Below are positions 49,051 through 57,836 of a DNA stretch of 64,000 bases, piece after piece. This DNA comes from Imperialibacter roseus (GTDB lineage Bacteria; Bacteroidota; Bacteroidia; Cytophagales; Cyclobacteriaceae): the NCBI RefSeq assembly GCF_032999765.1, contig NZ_CP136051.1, forward strand, positions 4,854,501 to 4,918,500. The letters are read 5' to 3'. Position 1 is the stretch's first letter. Each line of letters starts with the position of its first letter. A program made the position numbers and the translations under genes. The notes below the pieces were generated by a model that was given only the letters and a program-made list of their open reading frames with translations, was not told the DNA's origin and did no database searches.

Positions 49051-49614
49051 TTAAGTTTTCAGGAGATGCCGGACTGCCATTTGCTCGAAATGGCTTAACG
49101 GAGGCATAGGCTGATTTTCGAGTTTTGCTTCTTCGTCCCAGTGGCGGAGTGCAATGCTTGGCTCGAATAGTGGATCACTCTTAAAGGCAGCAGCCTCATC
49201 GGCGGTCATTCGACCGCCCTGATACTCAAGTGTTCTTTTGCTGGCCTCAGAAAGTTTGTTGTAATAAAACTCATCAGCGAAAGTGAGGTACCGCTTGGCC
49301 GCCACGTGGTTTTCTACCAGCTGGCAGATTTTTCGGGAAAAGCCCTTTTCTCTGAGGAACTTCGACCCAATCTCTTCGTGGCTTTTGACACCGTAAAGCC
49401 CCATTTTTTCAACCTGGCCATCCATTTCGCATATATGTCCGATGTCGTGAAAAAATGCGGCAAGAATGACCTCCTCATCGTAACCAGCCCTTTCTGCAAG
49501 CAAAGCAGCCTGCACAATGTGCTCAACCTGGGAAACCGGCTCGCCTATATAGTCTTCGTCGCCGTAAGTCCGATACAGATCAAAAATCTCTTTCGCTATT
49601 TGTTGGGCACTCAT
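49051..49614 (-). CDS. phnZ: PhnZ-like HD-domain phosphonate oxygenase
   Basis: 187 aa. PhnZ is a mixed-valent di-iron HD-domain oxygenase that splits 2-amino-1-hydroxyethylphosphonate into glycine and phosphate. The family signature is complete: DYIGEPVSQVEH with Tyr22 and Glu25 (substrate-gating pair) and His32, HDIGH with His56-Asp57 (and His60), His79-Glu80, ENHVAAKRYL with His103 and the phosphonate-binding Lys107, and a final metal Asp in RHWDEEAK. KTLEYQGG is also typical. Its ATG overlaps the stop of the HAD gene (ATGA), so both are co-translated. The usual partner PhnY (2-oxoglutarate dioxygenase) is not in the window. Confidence 0.85.
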   Translation of the reverse strand: MSAQQIAKEIFDLYRTYGDEDYIGEPVSQVEHIVQAALLAERAGYDEEVILAAFFHDIGHICEMDGQVEKMGLYGVKSHEEIGSKFLREKGFSRKICQLVENHVAAKRYLTFADEFYYNKLSEASKRTLEYQGGRMTADEAAAFKSDPLFEPSIALRHWDEEAKLENQPMPPLSHFEQMAVRHLLKT

Positions 49615-50303
49615 TTTTCAAGAATTATTTGTAAAACTTCAGGTAGACTGTCAGCGATATGCGTGTGTGGCTCCTTCTCCAAATCCTCTCTGCTGTAGGC
49701 GCCGGTCGTCACTCCAATTACCAGCCCGCAGCCCGCAGCGGTTCCCTCCCCCAGATCGGATGCCGTATCCCCCACTTTTGCTACGAAAGAAGCTTCTGTC
49801 ACCTTGCTTAGCTTCATGGCTTTGAAAATCATATCAGGATGGGGTCGGCCGCTCTCCACCTCGTCGCTTGTAATGCTGCCATCCAACAGCTCCTGTTTCA
49901 ACCAGCCGAGTCTCTCAATCAAAGCGTCCGTCGTTTTTCGGTCAAACCCAGTGTCAACATATACACTGATGCCAGATTCCTTCAGCACTTTAAATGTGTC
50001 AGAAGCGCCGGCCATCTCCCGCACTGACGGATCCTCTTCATAAAAACTGACCATGTCTGAGACGAATGCATCGTGGAGCTCGTCAATCATATCATCAGTC
50101 ACTTTGATACTCTCCGGAAGATGGTACTCAAGAAGTTGCCTCAATGCAACTGGCTTTGGAATACCCATTACTTTGGCAGCCTCGTCCATGGTGATCGAAA
50201 CACCCTGGCGCTGCAATGTTTTTCTGAGCACCTTTTGCACATCCTGATCGTCCTGAACGGTGGTGCCCGCCAGGTCAAAAACTACTAGCTGAATTGATCC
50301 CAT
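49611..50303 (-). CDS. Phosphonatase-like HAD hydrolase
   Basis: 230 aa from ATG 50303 (ATG 50312 also possible; the TTG further up is unlikely). The nucleophile motif is D10-L-A12-G-T-T (VVFDLAGTTV). The Ala where most HADs have a second Asp is the mark of phosphonoacetaldehyde hydrolase (PhnX). A Lys50 in VMGIPKPVALRQL sits where PhnX carries its Schiff-base lysine (MGLLK). Later motifs are VYVDTGFDRKT, ESGRPHPDMIFKAM and VAKVGDTASDLGEG. It corresponds to the TIGR03351 phosphonatase-like group. It would cleave a phosphono-aldehyde to Pi and the aldehyde. It is co-transcribed with the phnZ-like gene. Confidence 0.85.
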   Translation of the reverse strand: MGSIQLVVFDLAGTTVQDDQDVQKVLRKTLQRQGVSITMDEAAKVMGIPKPVALRQLLEYHLPESIKVTDDMIDELHDAFVSDMVSFYEEDPSVREMAGASDTFKVLKESGISVYVDTGFDRKTTDALIERLGWLKQELLDGSITSDEVESGRPHPDMIFKAMKLSKVTEASFVAKVGDTASDLGEGTAAGCGLVIGVTTGAYSREDLEKEPHTHIADSLPEVLQIILEK

Positions 50304-50413
50304 CTTTAGCATTGATTCAAGCGTCAATTTTACAACTGAACACCCATTTCAAAGTAAGCTGGGGATTAAGATATGGTTAAGTTTTTCAATGAAGGCGGTA
50401 TGGCACCTGAAGG

Positions 50414-51682
50414 CTATATACCTCCAGCAATCACCTGAAGCCAATCTTCTTCCTTAAAAGAATCATTGGCTACTCTCAGCAGGTCTTCCGAAGTGGCACT
50501 TCGAATTGAGGTCAGCAGCCTGTTGTAATACTCATAATCTAATCCAGCGAAGTGAATGGATCTGAATTTGTCCATCAGGCTGAAAGAGGTGCTGATACTT
50601 GACAGAAAGGTGCCAATCATGTAGTTCTTCACTGTTTCAAGTTCTTCAAAAGGTATCGGCTCAGTCCTGAGCAGCCTCATTTCCTTTAAAATTTCGTCAA
50701 TGGAAGCAATAGCCACTTCTCGTTTCACGTCGGTTCCAACCACCCAAAAAGCGTCATGTTGGAGGTAAGAGAGCGAAGAATAAATACCGTAGGTATATCC
50801 TTTGTCCTCTCTGATGTTTTTCATCAACCTTGAACCAAAGTATCCACCAAAAACCTCGTTGAGAAGCATCAGATGGTAGTGATCCGGGTGATGTTTGTCA
50901 TGAGCCATTTTCCCCAGCCGAAGCGAAGCCTGCACCGACTCATCCACTGGCAGTATTTCCCTCACCGCAGGGGCGGTAACCACCGGATAGTTTGGCAACG
51001 AAACAGCGCTTGAGGGGAAGTCTACAAAAAAGCCTTTTAGCTTCGAAAGCTCCTCGCTGGAAAGCTTGCCAGACACAAACACTTCTGCCCGGCTCAGCAA
51101 CCTGTTCTTGTGGTATTCCTTCAAATCAGCGGAGGTCACTTTTCCAACCTCTTCCTCCGAAAGCTCCTTCCCGTAAGGGTGGTTCCGTCCGAAAAGAAGG
51201 TGTCTTAGCCCTGACGATGCAAGCGCAGACGTCTTTTGCTTGTTTACCCTTATCTGTTGTATCCGTACCTTTTTAATGGTCTCAAGTTCCTTTTCCGGAA
51301 ATGAGGCATCAACAACGACACTCAGAAAAAACGGCACAACCTCCTCCAGGTACTTGGTTAGGGAATAAACGGTAAGGGTCACAAAGTCCATTCCGGATGT
51401 TACTTCCCAATACGCTCCGTAGTAGTCAAGCCTGTCCGCAATTTGCCGACCTGAGAGCTTCTCTGTTCCCTCAAGCAGCATTTTGGTTGTGAAATAGGAA
51501 ACGCCCTCCTTTTCCTCCAACCAACTGCCTGATTGGAGGACTATCTCTATTCTGCAGACTTCCTGGTCTCCCAGTATCAGTTCATGGAATCGAATTCCAT
51601 TACGAAGCGTACTGCTTGTAACATGCTTTAAATCGGTGCGGGTAGGAATATGAAATTCGGGCGCTGCGGTTCTGTCTAACAT
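50414..51682 (-). CDS. M16-family peptidase homologue lacking the zinc motif
   Basis: 422 aa from ATG 51682. It has the two-lobed M16 (pitrilysin/MPP-like) fold: LRNGIRFHEL, VLQSGSWLEEKEGVSYFTTKMLLEGTEKLSG, then the C-lobe EVFGGYFGSRLMKNIREDKGYTYGIYSSL, including the substrate-binding Arg-x-x-x-Gly-Tyr region. The zinc motif HxxEH should lie in the first lobe but reads SYFTTK, so it cannot hydrolyse alone. In M16B pairs such a subunit supports an active partner. No partner is adjacent, as the next gene is porV. Confidence 0.85.
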   Translation of the reverse strand: MLDRTAAPEFHIPTRTDLKHVTSSTLRNGIRFHELILGDQEVCRIEIVLQSGSWLEEKEGVSYFTTKMLLEGTEKLSGRQIADRLDYYGAYWEVTSGMDFVTLTVYSLTKYLEEVVPFFLSVVVDASFPEKELETIKKVRIQQIRVNKQKTSALASSGLRHLLFGRNHPYGKELSEEEVGKVTSADLKEYHKNRLLSRAEVFVSGKLSSEELSKLKGFFVDFPSSAVSLPNYPVVTAPAVREILPVDESVQASLRLGKMAHDKHHPDHYHLMLLNEVFGGYFGSRLMKNIREDKGYTYGIYSSLSYLQHDAFWVVGTDVKREVAIASIDEILKEMRLLRTEPIPFEELETVKNYMIGTFLSSISTSFSLMDKFRSIHFAGLDYEYYNRLLTSIRSATSEDLLRVANDSFKEEDWLQVIAGGI

Positions 51683-51697
51683 CAAAAACTTGGAGGA

Positions 51698-52969
51698 TCA
51701 GGAGTCAGGAGTGGTGGAAGTGGGCGTTGCTTTGTCGAAATTAAACAGCAAGCTAAACCTAAGAGTTTCAGCCAACGGATGATTTTGCACCTGAGGCACC
51801 AGATAGGCAAAGTCTATTCCGAATACCTGATAACGGAAGCCAATACCCATAGTAAAATACTTCCTGTCGCCCTTTTGTGGGGTTTCGTAGTGGTAGCCAG
51901 CACGGGCAGCAAACACATCCTTGTACCAGTATTCCACGCCAATTGAAGAGATAATCTCATTTACCTCCTCCGAGAAACCATCAGGTGCGTCACCAAACGA
52001 CCCAAACATGCCGCTTAGTAATGGGCGGTCAGGATCATTGCCTCTCTTGATCTTATTCTTGGTAGGGTCGTTAGGGTCGGGAATAAAATTACCATCGGCA
52101 TCTGTTTCGTAAATCGGCGGCGACGGTACCATTAATTTATTGAAATCCAAAGCGATAGTGATGGTGTTAAAGGCATCCAAATCGGTCTTAAAAGCCGCTC
52201 CCAACCGCAAATTGATTGGAATGAAATCTTCGTTGTCGACACTGCTATATGTAAGCTTCTGTCCGATATTTGAAATGTGAGCACCTGCCGATATGTTGGA
52301 GTTGCGCCCGCTAAGCACCAGGTCCTTTGTGTAATAGGAGCCTACATCCACAGCCACACTCGTGCCTGCTTTGGCATCCGGCGATGAGGAAAAGCTTCCT
52401 GAGAGATTAGAATGAATAAAACGGCCTGTGACACCCAGCCCCAACTCTTCGCTCAGCTTCCTTGAATAGGTGGCATCTACAGCAAATTCTCTTGGATTGA
52501 AGGTATTAAGAGGCGCACCTGTATTGTCAGTCAACTGTATCTCGCCAAGATCAAAATACCGCATGCTTAACGCCACTGCCTGCACCCGGTCTATTTTTTT
52601 ATAACCCGACAGGTACGACAACGACATGTCATTCACAATTTTGGCCAACCAGGGAGTGTAAGAAATGGCAAACCCCATGTCCTGTTCAATGAAGGCAAGC
52701 TTACCGTTGTTCCAGTGTACTGAGTTGGCGTCGGTGGAAGTGGCTACCCCAACATCACCCATGGCAGCCCCTCTCGCATCAGGCGCAAACCCGAGAAAAG
52801 GCACTGCTGTGGAAATAACCCGCCGACTTGTGTCCTGACCAGAAATAACTGCACCAGGCTGTGCATAGCTACAAAAGCTTAAAAAAATTAAGCCAAAAGC
52901 AACAAATACACCTGCATTCACGTGCCTGGAAGAATTCAGGGAAGGCTTTTCTATTGTATGTATCTTCAA
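51698..52969 (-). CDS. porV: Type IX secretion system outer-membrane protein PorV
   Basis: 423 aa if started at TTG 52969; GTG 52918 is the alternative and no ATG is available near the start. Signal region VFVAFGLIFLSFCSYAQ, then a FadL-like beta-barrel with PFLGFAPDARGAAMGDVGVATSTDANSVHWNNGKLAF, the PorV hallmark. The C-terminal strands are YFTMGIGFRYQVFGIDFAYLVP and ETLRFSLLFNF. PorV shuttles T9SS cargo from the translocon to the sortase PorU, whose gene lies immediately upstream (10 bases). The two form the cell-surface attachment complex. Confidence 0.9.
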   Translation of the reverse strand: MKIHTIEKPSLNSSRHVNAGVFVAFGLIFLSFCSYAQPGAVISGQDTSRRVISTAVPFLGFAPDARGAAMGDVGVATSTDANSVHWNNGKLAFIEQDMGFAISYTPWLAKIVNDMSLSYLSGYKKIDRVQAVALSMRYFDLGEIQLTDNTGAPLNTFNPREFAVDATYSRKLSEELGLGVTGRFIHSNLSGSFSSSPDAKAGTSVAVDVGSYYTKDLVLSGRNSNISAGAHISNIGQKLTYSSVDNEDFIPINLRLGAAFKTDLDAFNTITIALDFNKLMVPSPPIYETDADGNFIPDPNDPTKNKIKRGNDPDRPLLSGMFGSFGDAPDGFSEEVNEIISSIGVEYWYKDVFAARAGYHYETPQKGDRKYFTMGIGFRYQVFGIDFAYLVPQVQNHPLAETLRFSLLFNFDKATPTSTTPDS

Positions 52970-52979
52970 TGTATAAAAA

Positions 52980-55900
52980 TCAATTGGTGAGTATTAGTTT
53001 GCCAAAAGCAATATTTTGATTTAAATCTTCTTCGTCAACTACAATCAGTCGGTAAATATAAATACCATTTTCGATTCTTCGGCCATTATAGTTCCTGTTC
53101 CACTCCGGGCTTTCGACAAAACCCCCTGAATTGTTGGCTTGCCACTCCATTTTGTCGACTACCGCTCCACGTTGATCCACCAACTCCATGCTTATGCTCA
53201 GCAAATGATCGCCCCTGTCGTGTTCCAGCCTAAAGGTAATGGATTCTGTGGCCGGGTTAGGAAAACTGAGAACGTTCTTTATCCTCACTTTAGTGTCTTC
53301 CGAAACTACAAAATCTATGATATTTTCAGCAACATTGGAAAAAGTATCAAAAGCTCTCACCTTGAGGCGATGCTTTCCTTTGGTTAGTGTTCCAAGAGGA
53401 TAGAGGACTGTTCCACTGGTGAAATCGTCCAGATTTGAAACATAATAGTCGTTCAGGATAACTGGCTCCTGTTCGTCTATTTGATAAGTGATGTTCTGCC
53501 CTATAGCCTTCCCTGAAATATTAATTCCGCTCTCATCTGCCAATTTTACCATCAGCAATGGATTGGCATTTACCCTGTCGCCGGATCGAAATGAGTCGTC
53601 ATTGATAAAAGCCTGTATGGCCGGACTTTTAGCGTCGGCGAAAGCTGGGGGCTTCGACCCGCCAAGGTAAAAATCAATTGTAGCACCGTTCCCATCCAAA
53701 AGGCCGCTTTCGGGCTGGGCATACATAGTAATTTTTCCCCTTGTCTGCTGGTATGAAATATTTTTTGGCACAACAAATTCGTATGAAAACTCCCCTTGCG
53801 TGATTGACACCTTTCCTCTGTACACTACATTGTTCCATAGCTCATAATTCGTCGGCTGGCTTTCGTCGCCCAGGGTGGCAAACGTGGTCGGCTTGTCGTA
53901 CATGTTGACCGTCAGCTTCCCATTATAATCGGTTACCTTCTGATCAAATCCATCCTCCACAATTCCTTTCACCACTACCTTGTTCATTGCCGACACGGTA
54001 TCGGGCACGCCATCTATTGGCACGCCGTTCAGTTCGGTTATTTTTAGGTTGTAGGCCGGATAGTTGAGTCTCATAGATGGGTCGCCTAAGAGCGCAAAGT
54101 TGCGATTGACCGGCCCCCGGAGACTGTTATTCTTGGTCTCCCTGATAACGTCGCCCAGGCGTGGATACTCTCCATTTATTTTTGAGAATATGGAAAGGTA
54201 AAAAGCCTGGTTTAGCACATAGTTGGTGTGAGCATACACTGGCCGGGTGGTAGTAAGCAAAGCAATCGCTCCTCCCTGCGGATTGAGTAGCAACTCCTCA
54301 GCCCCGCTGGCAACTGTTGGGTCGTCGTACCTGCCAAACTCACAGGTGGCGGTCACGAACAAAGCTAATCTTGAGCCGTTCTTCCATTTGACCAGCGAAT
54401 CGTAGACAACTATTCTCTCATCTGTCAGCACCGTTGCATTGCCATGGCCACTGTAGTTGATGATAAAGGCCCCGTTGTCCACGGCCTGTCTGATAGCTTC
54501 GTAAGTCTCCGGGGAGCGGGGTTTGCTTTCTATCAATACCTGCTTAAAGGCATCGAGGTAAATCTTTTTTATGTTGAACTGAACATAGGCAGTGTCCACA
54601 TAGTCCGCCAGCCGGTCGGCATCCCGAAGATGGATATTGAAGTCGCCATCGTCTGCCACAAAGTAGAGGTCATTCCGCCAGCTGCCTACCCCGGCGGGAT
54701 CGGTACTATAGCCAATAATTTTATCAACCACCTCCGCAGCCTGCTTCGCCGTCCACACTGGCAGCCTCCCCACGCCTATATCGGCTATATGGTCTCCGCT
54801 GGTTTGCTCAACCCATTCACCCTCATGGTCGTCCAGAAATGCAAAGTAGTCGTCAGAAGAAAAGCTCAGAATCTGATCCAGCGATTCCCTGGATTCGTAC
54901 ACAGGCACAAAGTTGTGATTTTCAGTTCTTGCTTTGTAGTCAAAAGAAGCGTCTCCAAAAAGCAATAGGTACTTCAGCTTTCCCGGCACCGCATCATACA
55001 AGTACTTCATATAGTCCCTGATGGCTGAAATATCCTGCATGCCCGATGAAAACTCATTGTACACTTGCTGGACAGTAACAACCCTCACATCCAACCCACC
55101 ATTCGACCGCCGGAAGTTGGCCAGCCGATTCGCCTCCGACAAAAAGTTCTTGTGTGCGACAATTACCAGATCCGGAACCTGCCCGTTTTTCAACTCCTGG
55201 TTCAATAGCTTTTTGGCAGAAGCCGGTGATTTCAACGAGGCCGGATCAACTGCTATGAACTCAAGCTGGTTAGTTTGATCAACCGTAAAGCTGGCCACAC
55301 CATTCTCCTTGCTGAACTGCTGATTGATTGGCTGGGTAGGCTCGGTCACATCCCAAATTCTGTCCACCGCCGCAGCATTGCCAAGGCTATAAGAAGCAGT
55401 GCCCTGAGCGTCTTTATTTCTGAATATCAGCCCACCCTGGCGGTAATTGAGCTTCTTTTTCCCCTGTAAAAAGAAGTAGTCGAGGTAGCCCAGCGACGTC
55501 TTCCCAAAAAAACGATTGTAAGTATATTCAACTGAGGTGTTCTCCGCCGAACCAATAGCAGAAGCAGATAGCCGGATTGTATCAACCCGCTGAACCCCCA
55601 ATGGGTCATAGTCGCCTTCGCCCCTGGCGCCAACAGCCTGATTGAAAATGGCATTTCCGTTTACCCTGATATCGAAAGAGCTGGCTCCAAAACTTTGCGT
55701 GACAACTGAGGAGATCATCGTTACCTCAGTGCCTGCCAGGTAAGCGCCTTTTCCTCCCTCAAAGGTTAAGGTGGCGTTGCCCGATGAACTAAAAATCTCA
55801 CCCTGCCAATGCCTGCCCGACTTCCCAAGTTTATTGATGTCAACCTCATGAGCAAACAGGTCGTCGTAGGCTTCGATTTTCACTCCCGGGGACCCAAGCG

Positions 55901-56369
55901 ACTCCCGGGTGAGCATTCTCTTTCCTTCCGCACCATCAATCCTGAGAAAGTAGTAGGTGGTGTCCGAATATAGATTTCTTTCGTATCGAAAACAGCTACA
56001 TCCAGTTTCAAAAGAGTATTCATGGGGAGAGTTGCCATAAAACAGCAGGTAGTCAGAGGCATCGAAACGCCCGTCCTCCTCCCCTATGATCTGAACGCTG
56101 TTTTCAATCAAGTCAAACGGCCTGAGAGTAGCATTCTTTTGGGGCAGCATACCGCCGCCGCCGTTGCCGTACATCGCCAGTTTCCCCGGGTCAATCGCCG
56201 ACACATCAACACCTGCCTTTTGAAGGAAGTCACGGTCGATTTTATAGACTCCTTTCTCCGTCACACCAATCTTAAGCCACTGCCCCTCGCTTAGCACACT
56301 TTGCCCAAAGCCTGCACGGCAGGCAAGGAAAGTAATCAGTGAGGCAATAAGGATGATCGGTTTTTTCAT
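52980..56369 (-). CDS. porU: Type IX secretion system sortase PorU
   Basis: 1129 aa with a signal peptide (ILIASLITFLACRAGFGQ). A central C25 (gingipain-type) cysteine protease domain has the catalytic His near residue 640 (INYSGHGNATVLTDERI) and Cys near 674 (LFVTATCEFGRYDDP). The C-terminus is a FlgD/CTD-type Ig domain (SFPNPATESITFRLEHD ... NGIYIYRLIV). PorU removes the C-terminal signal domain of T9SS cargo and joins the protein to a surface anchor. It is followed by porV and preceded by pssA on the same strand (74-base gap). Confidence 0.92.
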   Translation of the reverse strand: MKKPIILIASLITFLACRAGFGQSVLSEGQWLKIGVTEKGVYKIDRDFLQKAGVDVSAIDPGKLAMYGNGGGGMLPQKNATLRPFDLIENSVQIIGEEDGRFDASDYLLFYGNSPHEYSFETGCSCFRYERNLYSDTTYYFLRIDGAEGKRMLTRESLGSPGVKIEAYDDLFAHEVDINKLGKSGRHWQGEIFSSSGNATLTFEGGKGAYLAGTEVTMISSVVTQSFGASSFDIRVNGNAIFNQAVGARGEGDYDPLGVQRVDTIRLSASAIGSAENTSVEYTYNRFFGKTSLGYLDYFFLQGKKKLNYRQGGLIFRNKDAQGTASYSLGNAAAVDRIWDVTEPTQPINQQFSKENGVASFTVDQTNQLEFIAVDPASLKSPASAKKLLNQELKNGQVPDLVIVAHKNFLSEANRLANFRRSNGGLDVRVVTVQQVYNEFSSGMQDISAIRDYMKYLYDAVPGKLKYLLLFGDASFDYKARTENHNFVPVYESRESLDQILSFSSDDYFAFLDDHEGEWVEQTSGDHIADIGVGRLPVWTAKQAAEVVDKIIGYSTDPAGVGSWRNDLYFVADDGDFNIHLRDADRLADYVDTAYVQFNIKKIYLDAFKQVLIESKPRSPETYEAIRQAVDNGAFIINYSGHGNATVLTDERIVVYDSLVKWKNGSRLALFVTATCEFGRYDDPTVASGAEELLLNPQGGAIALLTTTRPVYAHTNYVLNQAFYLSIFSKINGEYPRLGDVIRETKNNSLRGPVNRNFALLGDPSMRLNYPAYNLKITELNGVPIDGVPDTVSAMNKVVVKGIVEDGFDQKVTDYNGKLTVNMYDKPTTFATLGDESQPTNYELWNNVVYRGKVSITQGEFSYEFVVPKNISYQQTRGKITMYAQPESGLLDGNGATIDFYLGGSKPPAFADAKSPAIQAFINDDSFRSGDRVNANPLLMVKLADESGINISGKAIGQNITYQIDEQEPVILNDYYVSNLDDFTSGTVLYPLGTLTKGKHRLKVRAFDTFSNVAENIIDFVVSEDTKVRIKNVLSFPNPATESITFRLEHDRGDHLLSISMELVDQRGAVVDKMEWQANNSGGFVESPEWNRNYNGRRIENGIYIYRLIVVDEEDLNQNIAFGKLILTN

Positions 56370-56443
56370 TGAGCGTTTAGGCCATGGAGAAACGCTGGCT
56401 TAGCGAAATTATTCTTCAAAAATAAAAGCATTCAGCTAAGAAA

Positions 56444-57136
56444 TTAGCTTGCAGACGACTTAGTTTGAAATAAATGACTCAGGATGGATGTTAGAACATA
56501 CAGCAAAATGGCCAGCGGAAGTAGCGTATAGCCACCAATAACAATCACCAGCATGGCCATTAGAATGACAAGGTATTTCGGTTGATTCCCCGCCCATCCA
56601 AAACTTTTGAACTTGAGCGCTATCATCTCAAAAGGTGATACCAGCAACCAGGAAAAAAGCAGGGTCAAGCCAACGAGCACATATGTATTAACAACGATTG
56701 GGAAAGCGCCAGCCGTCCAAACCAGGCAAGTGAAAAAAAGCGCATTTGCCGGCGTGGGCACTCCTATGAATTTGTCCGACTGCCTAGTATCTATATTGAA
56801 TTGAGCCAGCCTAAAGGCCGAAAAAACGGCAATTAAGAATGCGATGTAGGGGAGAAACTCGTTGGTCTGACTTGTTTTAAGCAGTTGGTAAACAGTGACG
56901 GCGGGCAACACACCAAAACTTACCATATCAGCCAGTGAATCCAGTTCCTTGCCAATAGCACTCGACACTTTTAGTGCTCTTGCGGCAAAACCGTCGAAAA
57001 AATCAAACACCGCCGCCATTACCACGGCAACAGGTGCCATTTCCACTTTACCTGACAGCACGATCACAATGCCTATACAGCCGCAAACCAGGTTGCCGGC
57101 AGTGAGAATATTAGGTACCTGGGCTTTTATCTTCAT
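56444..57136 (-). CDS. pssA: CDP-diacylglycerol--serine O-phosphatidyltransferase
   Basis: 230 aa from ATG 57136; the frame five codons upstream starts with TTG. It is an integral membrane enzyme that makes phosphatidylserine from CDP-diacylglycerol and serine, the precursor of phosphatidylethanolamine. The CDP-alcohol phosphotransferase motif is complete: D45-xx-D48-G-xx-A-R53 ... G62-xxx-D66-xxx-D70. VPNILTAGNLVCGC at the N-terminus is typical of PssA. It overlaps the MBL hydrolase gene by four bases (ATGA). Confidence 0.9.
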   Translation of the reverse strand: MKIKAQVPNILTAGNLVCGCIGIVIVLSGKVEMAPVAVVMAAVFDFFDGFAARALKVSSAIGKELDSLADMVSFGVLPAVTVYQLLKTSQTNEFLPYIAFLIAVFSAFRLAQFNIDTRQSDKFIGVPTPANALFFTCLVWTAGAFPIVVNTYVLVGLTLLFSWLLVSPFEMIALKFKSFGWAGNQPKYLVILMAMLVIVIGGYTLLPLAILLYVLTSILSHLFQTKSSAS

Positions 57137-57780
57137 CTTTTCAAGCCACAAAAAGGGTTATAAACTTTCTCATATCCGATAGTGGTCGTTTCACCGTGGC
57201 CGGGAAAAACCTCCACATCGTCACTCAAGGTAAATAACTTTTCATGAATGCTTTTGATGAGCGTATTATGGTCGCCTCCGGGAAGATCGGTTCTTCCTAT
57301 GCTTTGACGAAACAGCACGTCCCCTCCCATGAGCTGCCTGGTATCGGCGTGGTAAAATGCCACATGGCCAGGTGCATGGCCAGGCACAAAAAGAACATCC
57401 AGGCTAGTCGAGCCAAATTCCACAACATCGCCTTCATCAATATAGTGGTCGATCTCACTTTCCTCGTAGCCAGCAAACCCATAATTGGAGGCATATGCCT
57501 TTACGGCCCTGAGCACAGGCTCGTCCTTTTTGTGGGCATACAGCTCAATGCCAAAATTCCTTTTACAATAAGCATTGCCCAACACGTGGTCAATATGGCA
57601 ATGGGTGTTGAGTAGCTTAACTGGTCTTAGTCCATTAGAAGCAATAAAATCGGTCAGCTCGAGTTTTTCAGATGTGTCGAAGCAACCCGGATCGATGATT
57701 ACACATTCCTTTGTCTCGTCGTGTAACACATAAGTGTTTTCCTGAAACGGGTTGAAGGCAAAGGCTTTTATTTTGAGCAT
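57133..57780 (-). CDS. MBL-fold hydrolase (glyoxalase II-like)
   Basis: 215 aa. The metallo-beta-lactamase motif is T-H60-C-H62-I-D64-H65, with further ligands in FVPGHAPGHVAF (His), MGGDVLF (Asp) and VFPGHGETTT (His). This is a complete two-metal site. The single-domain length suggests a hydroxyacylglutathione-hydrolase-like or general thioester hydrolase of Bacteroidota. The true substrate is unknown. It is first in a unit with pssA and divergent from the DAO-type oxidoreductase (56-base gap). Confidence 0.85.
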   Translation of the reverse strand: MLKIKAFAFNPFQENTYVLHDETKECVIIDPGCFDTSEKLELTDFIASNGLRPVKLLNTHCHIDHVLGNAYCKRNFGIELYAHKKDEPVLRAVKAYASNYGFAGYEESEIDHYIDEGDVVEFGSTSLDVLFVPGHAPGHVAFYHADTRQLMGGDVLFRQSIGRTDLPGGDHNTLIKSIHEKLFTLSDDVEVFPGHGETTTIGYEKVYNPFCGLKR

Positions 57781-57836
57781 GCGAGGTTTGCTTTAGGAGG
57801 CAAATTTGTAGGTTTGAGGCTCAAAATACAAAATTG

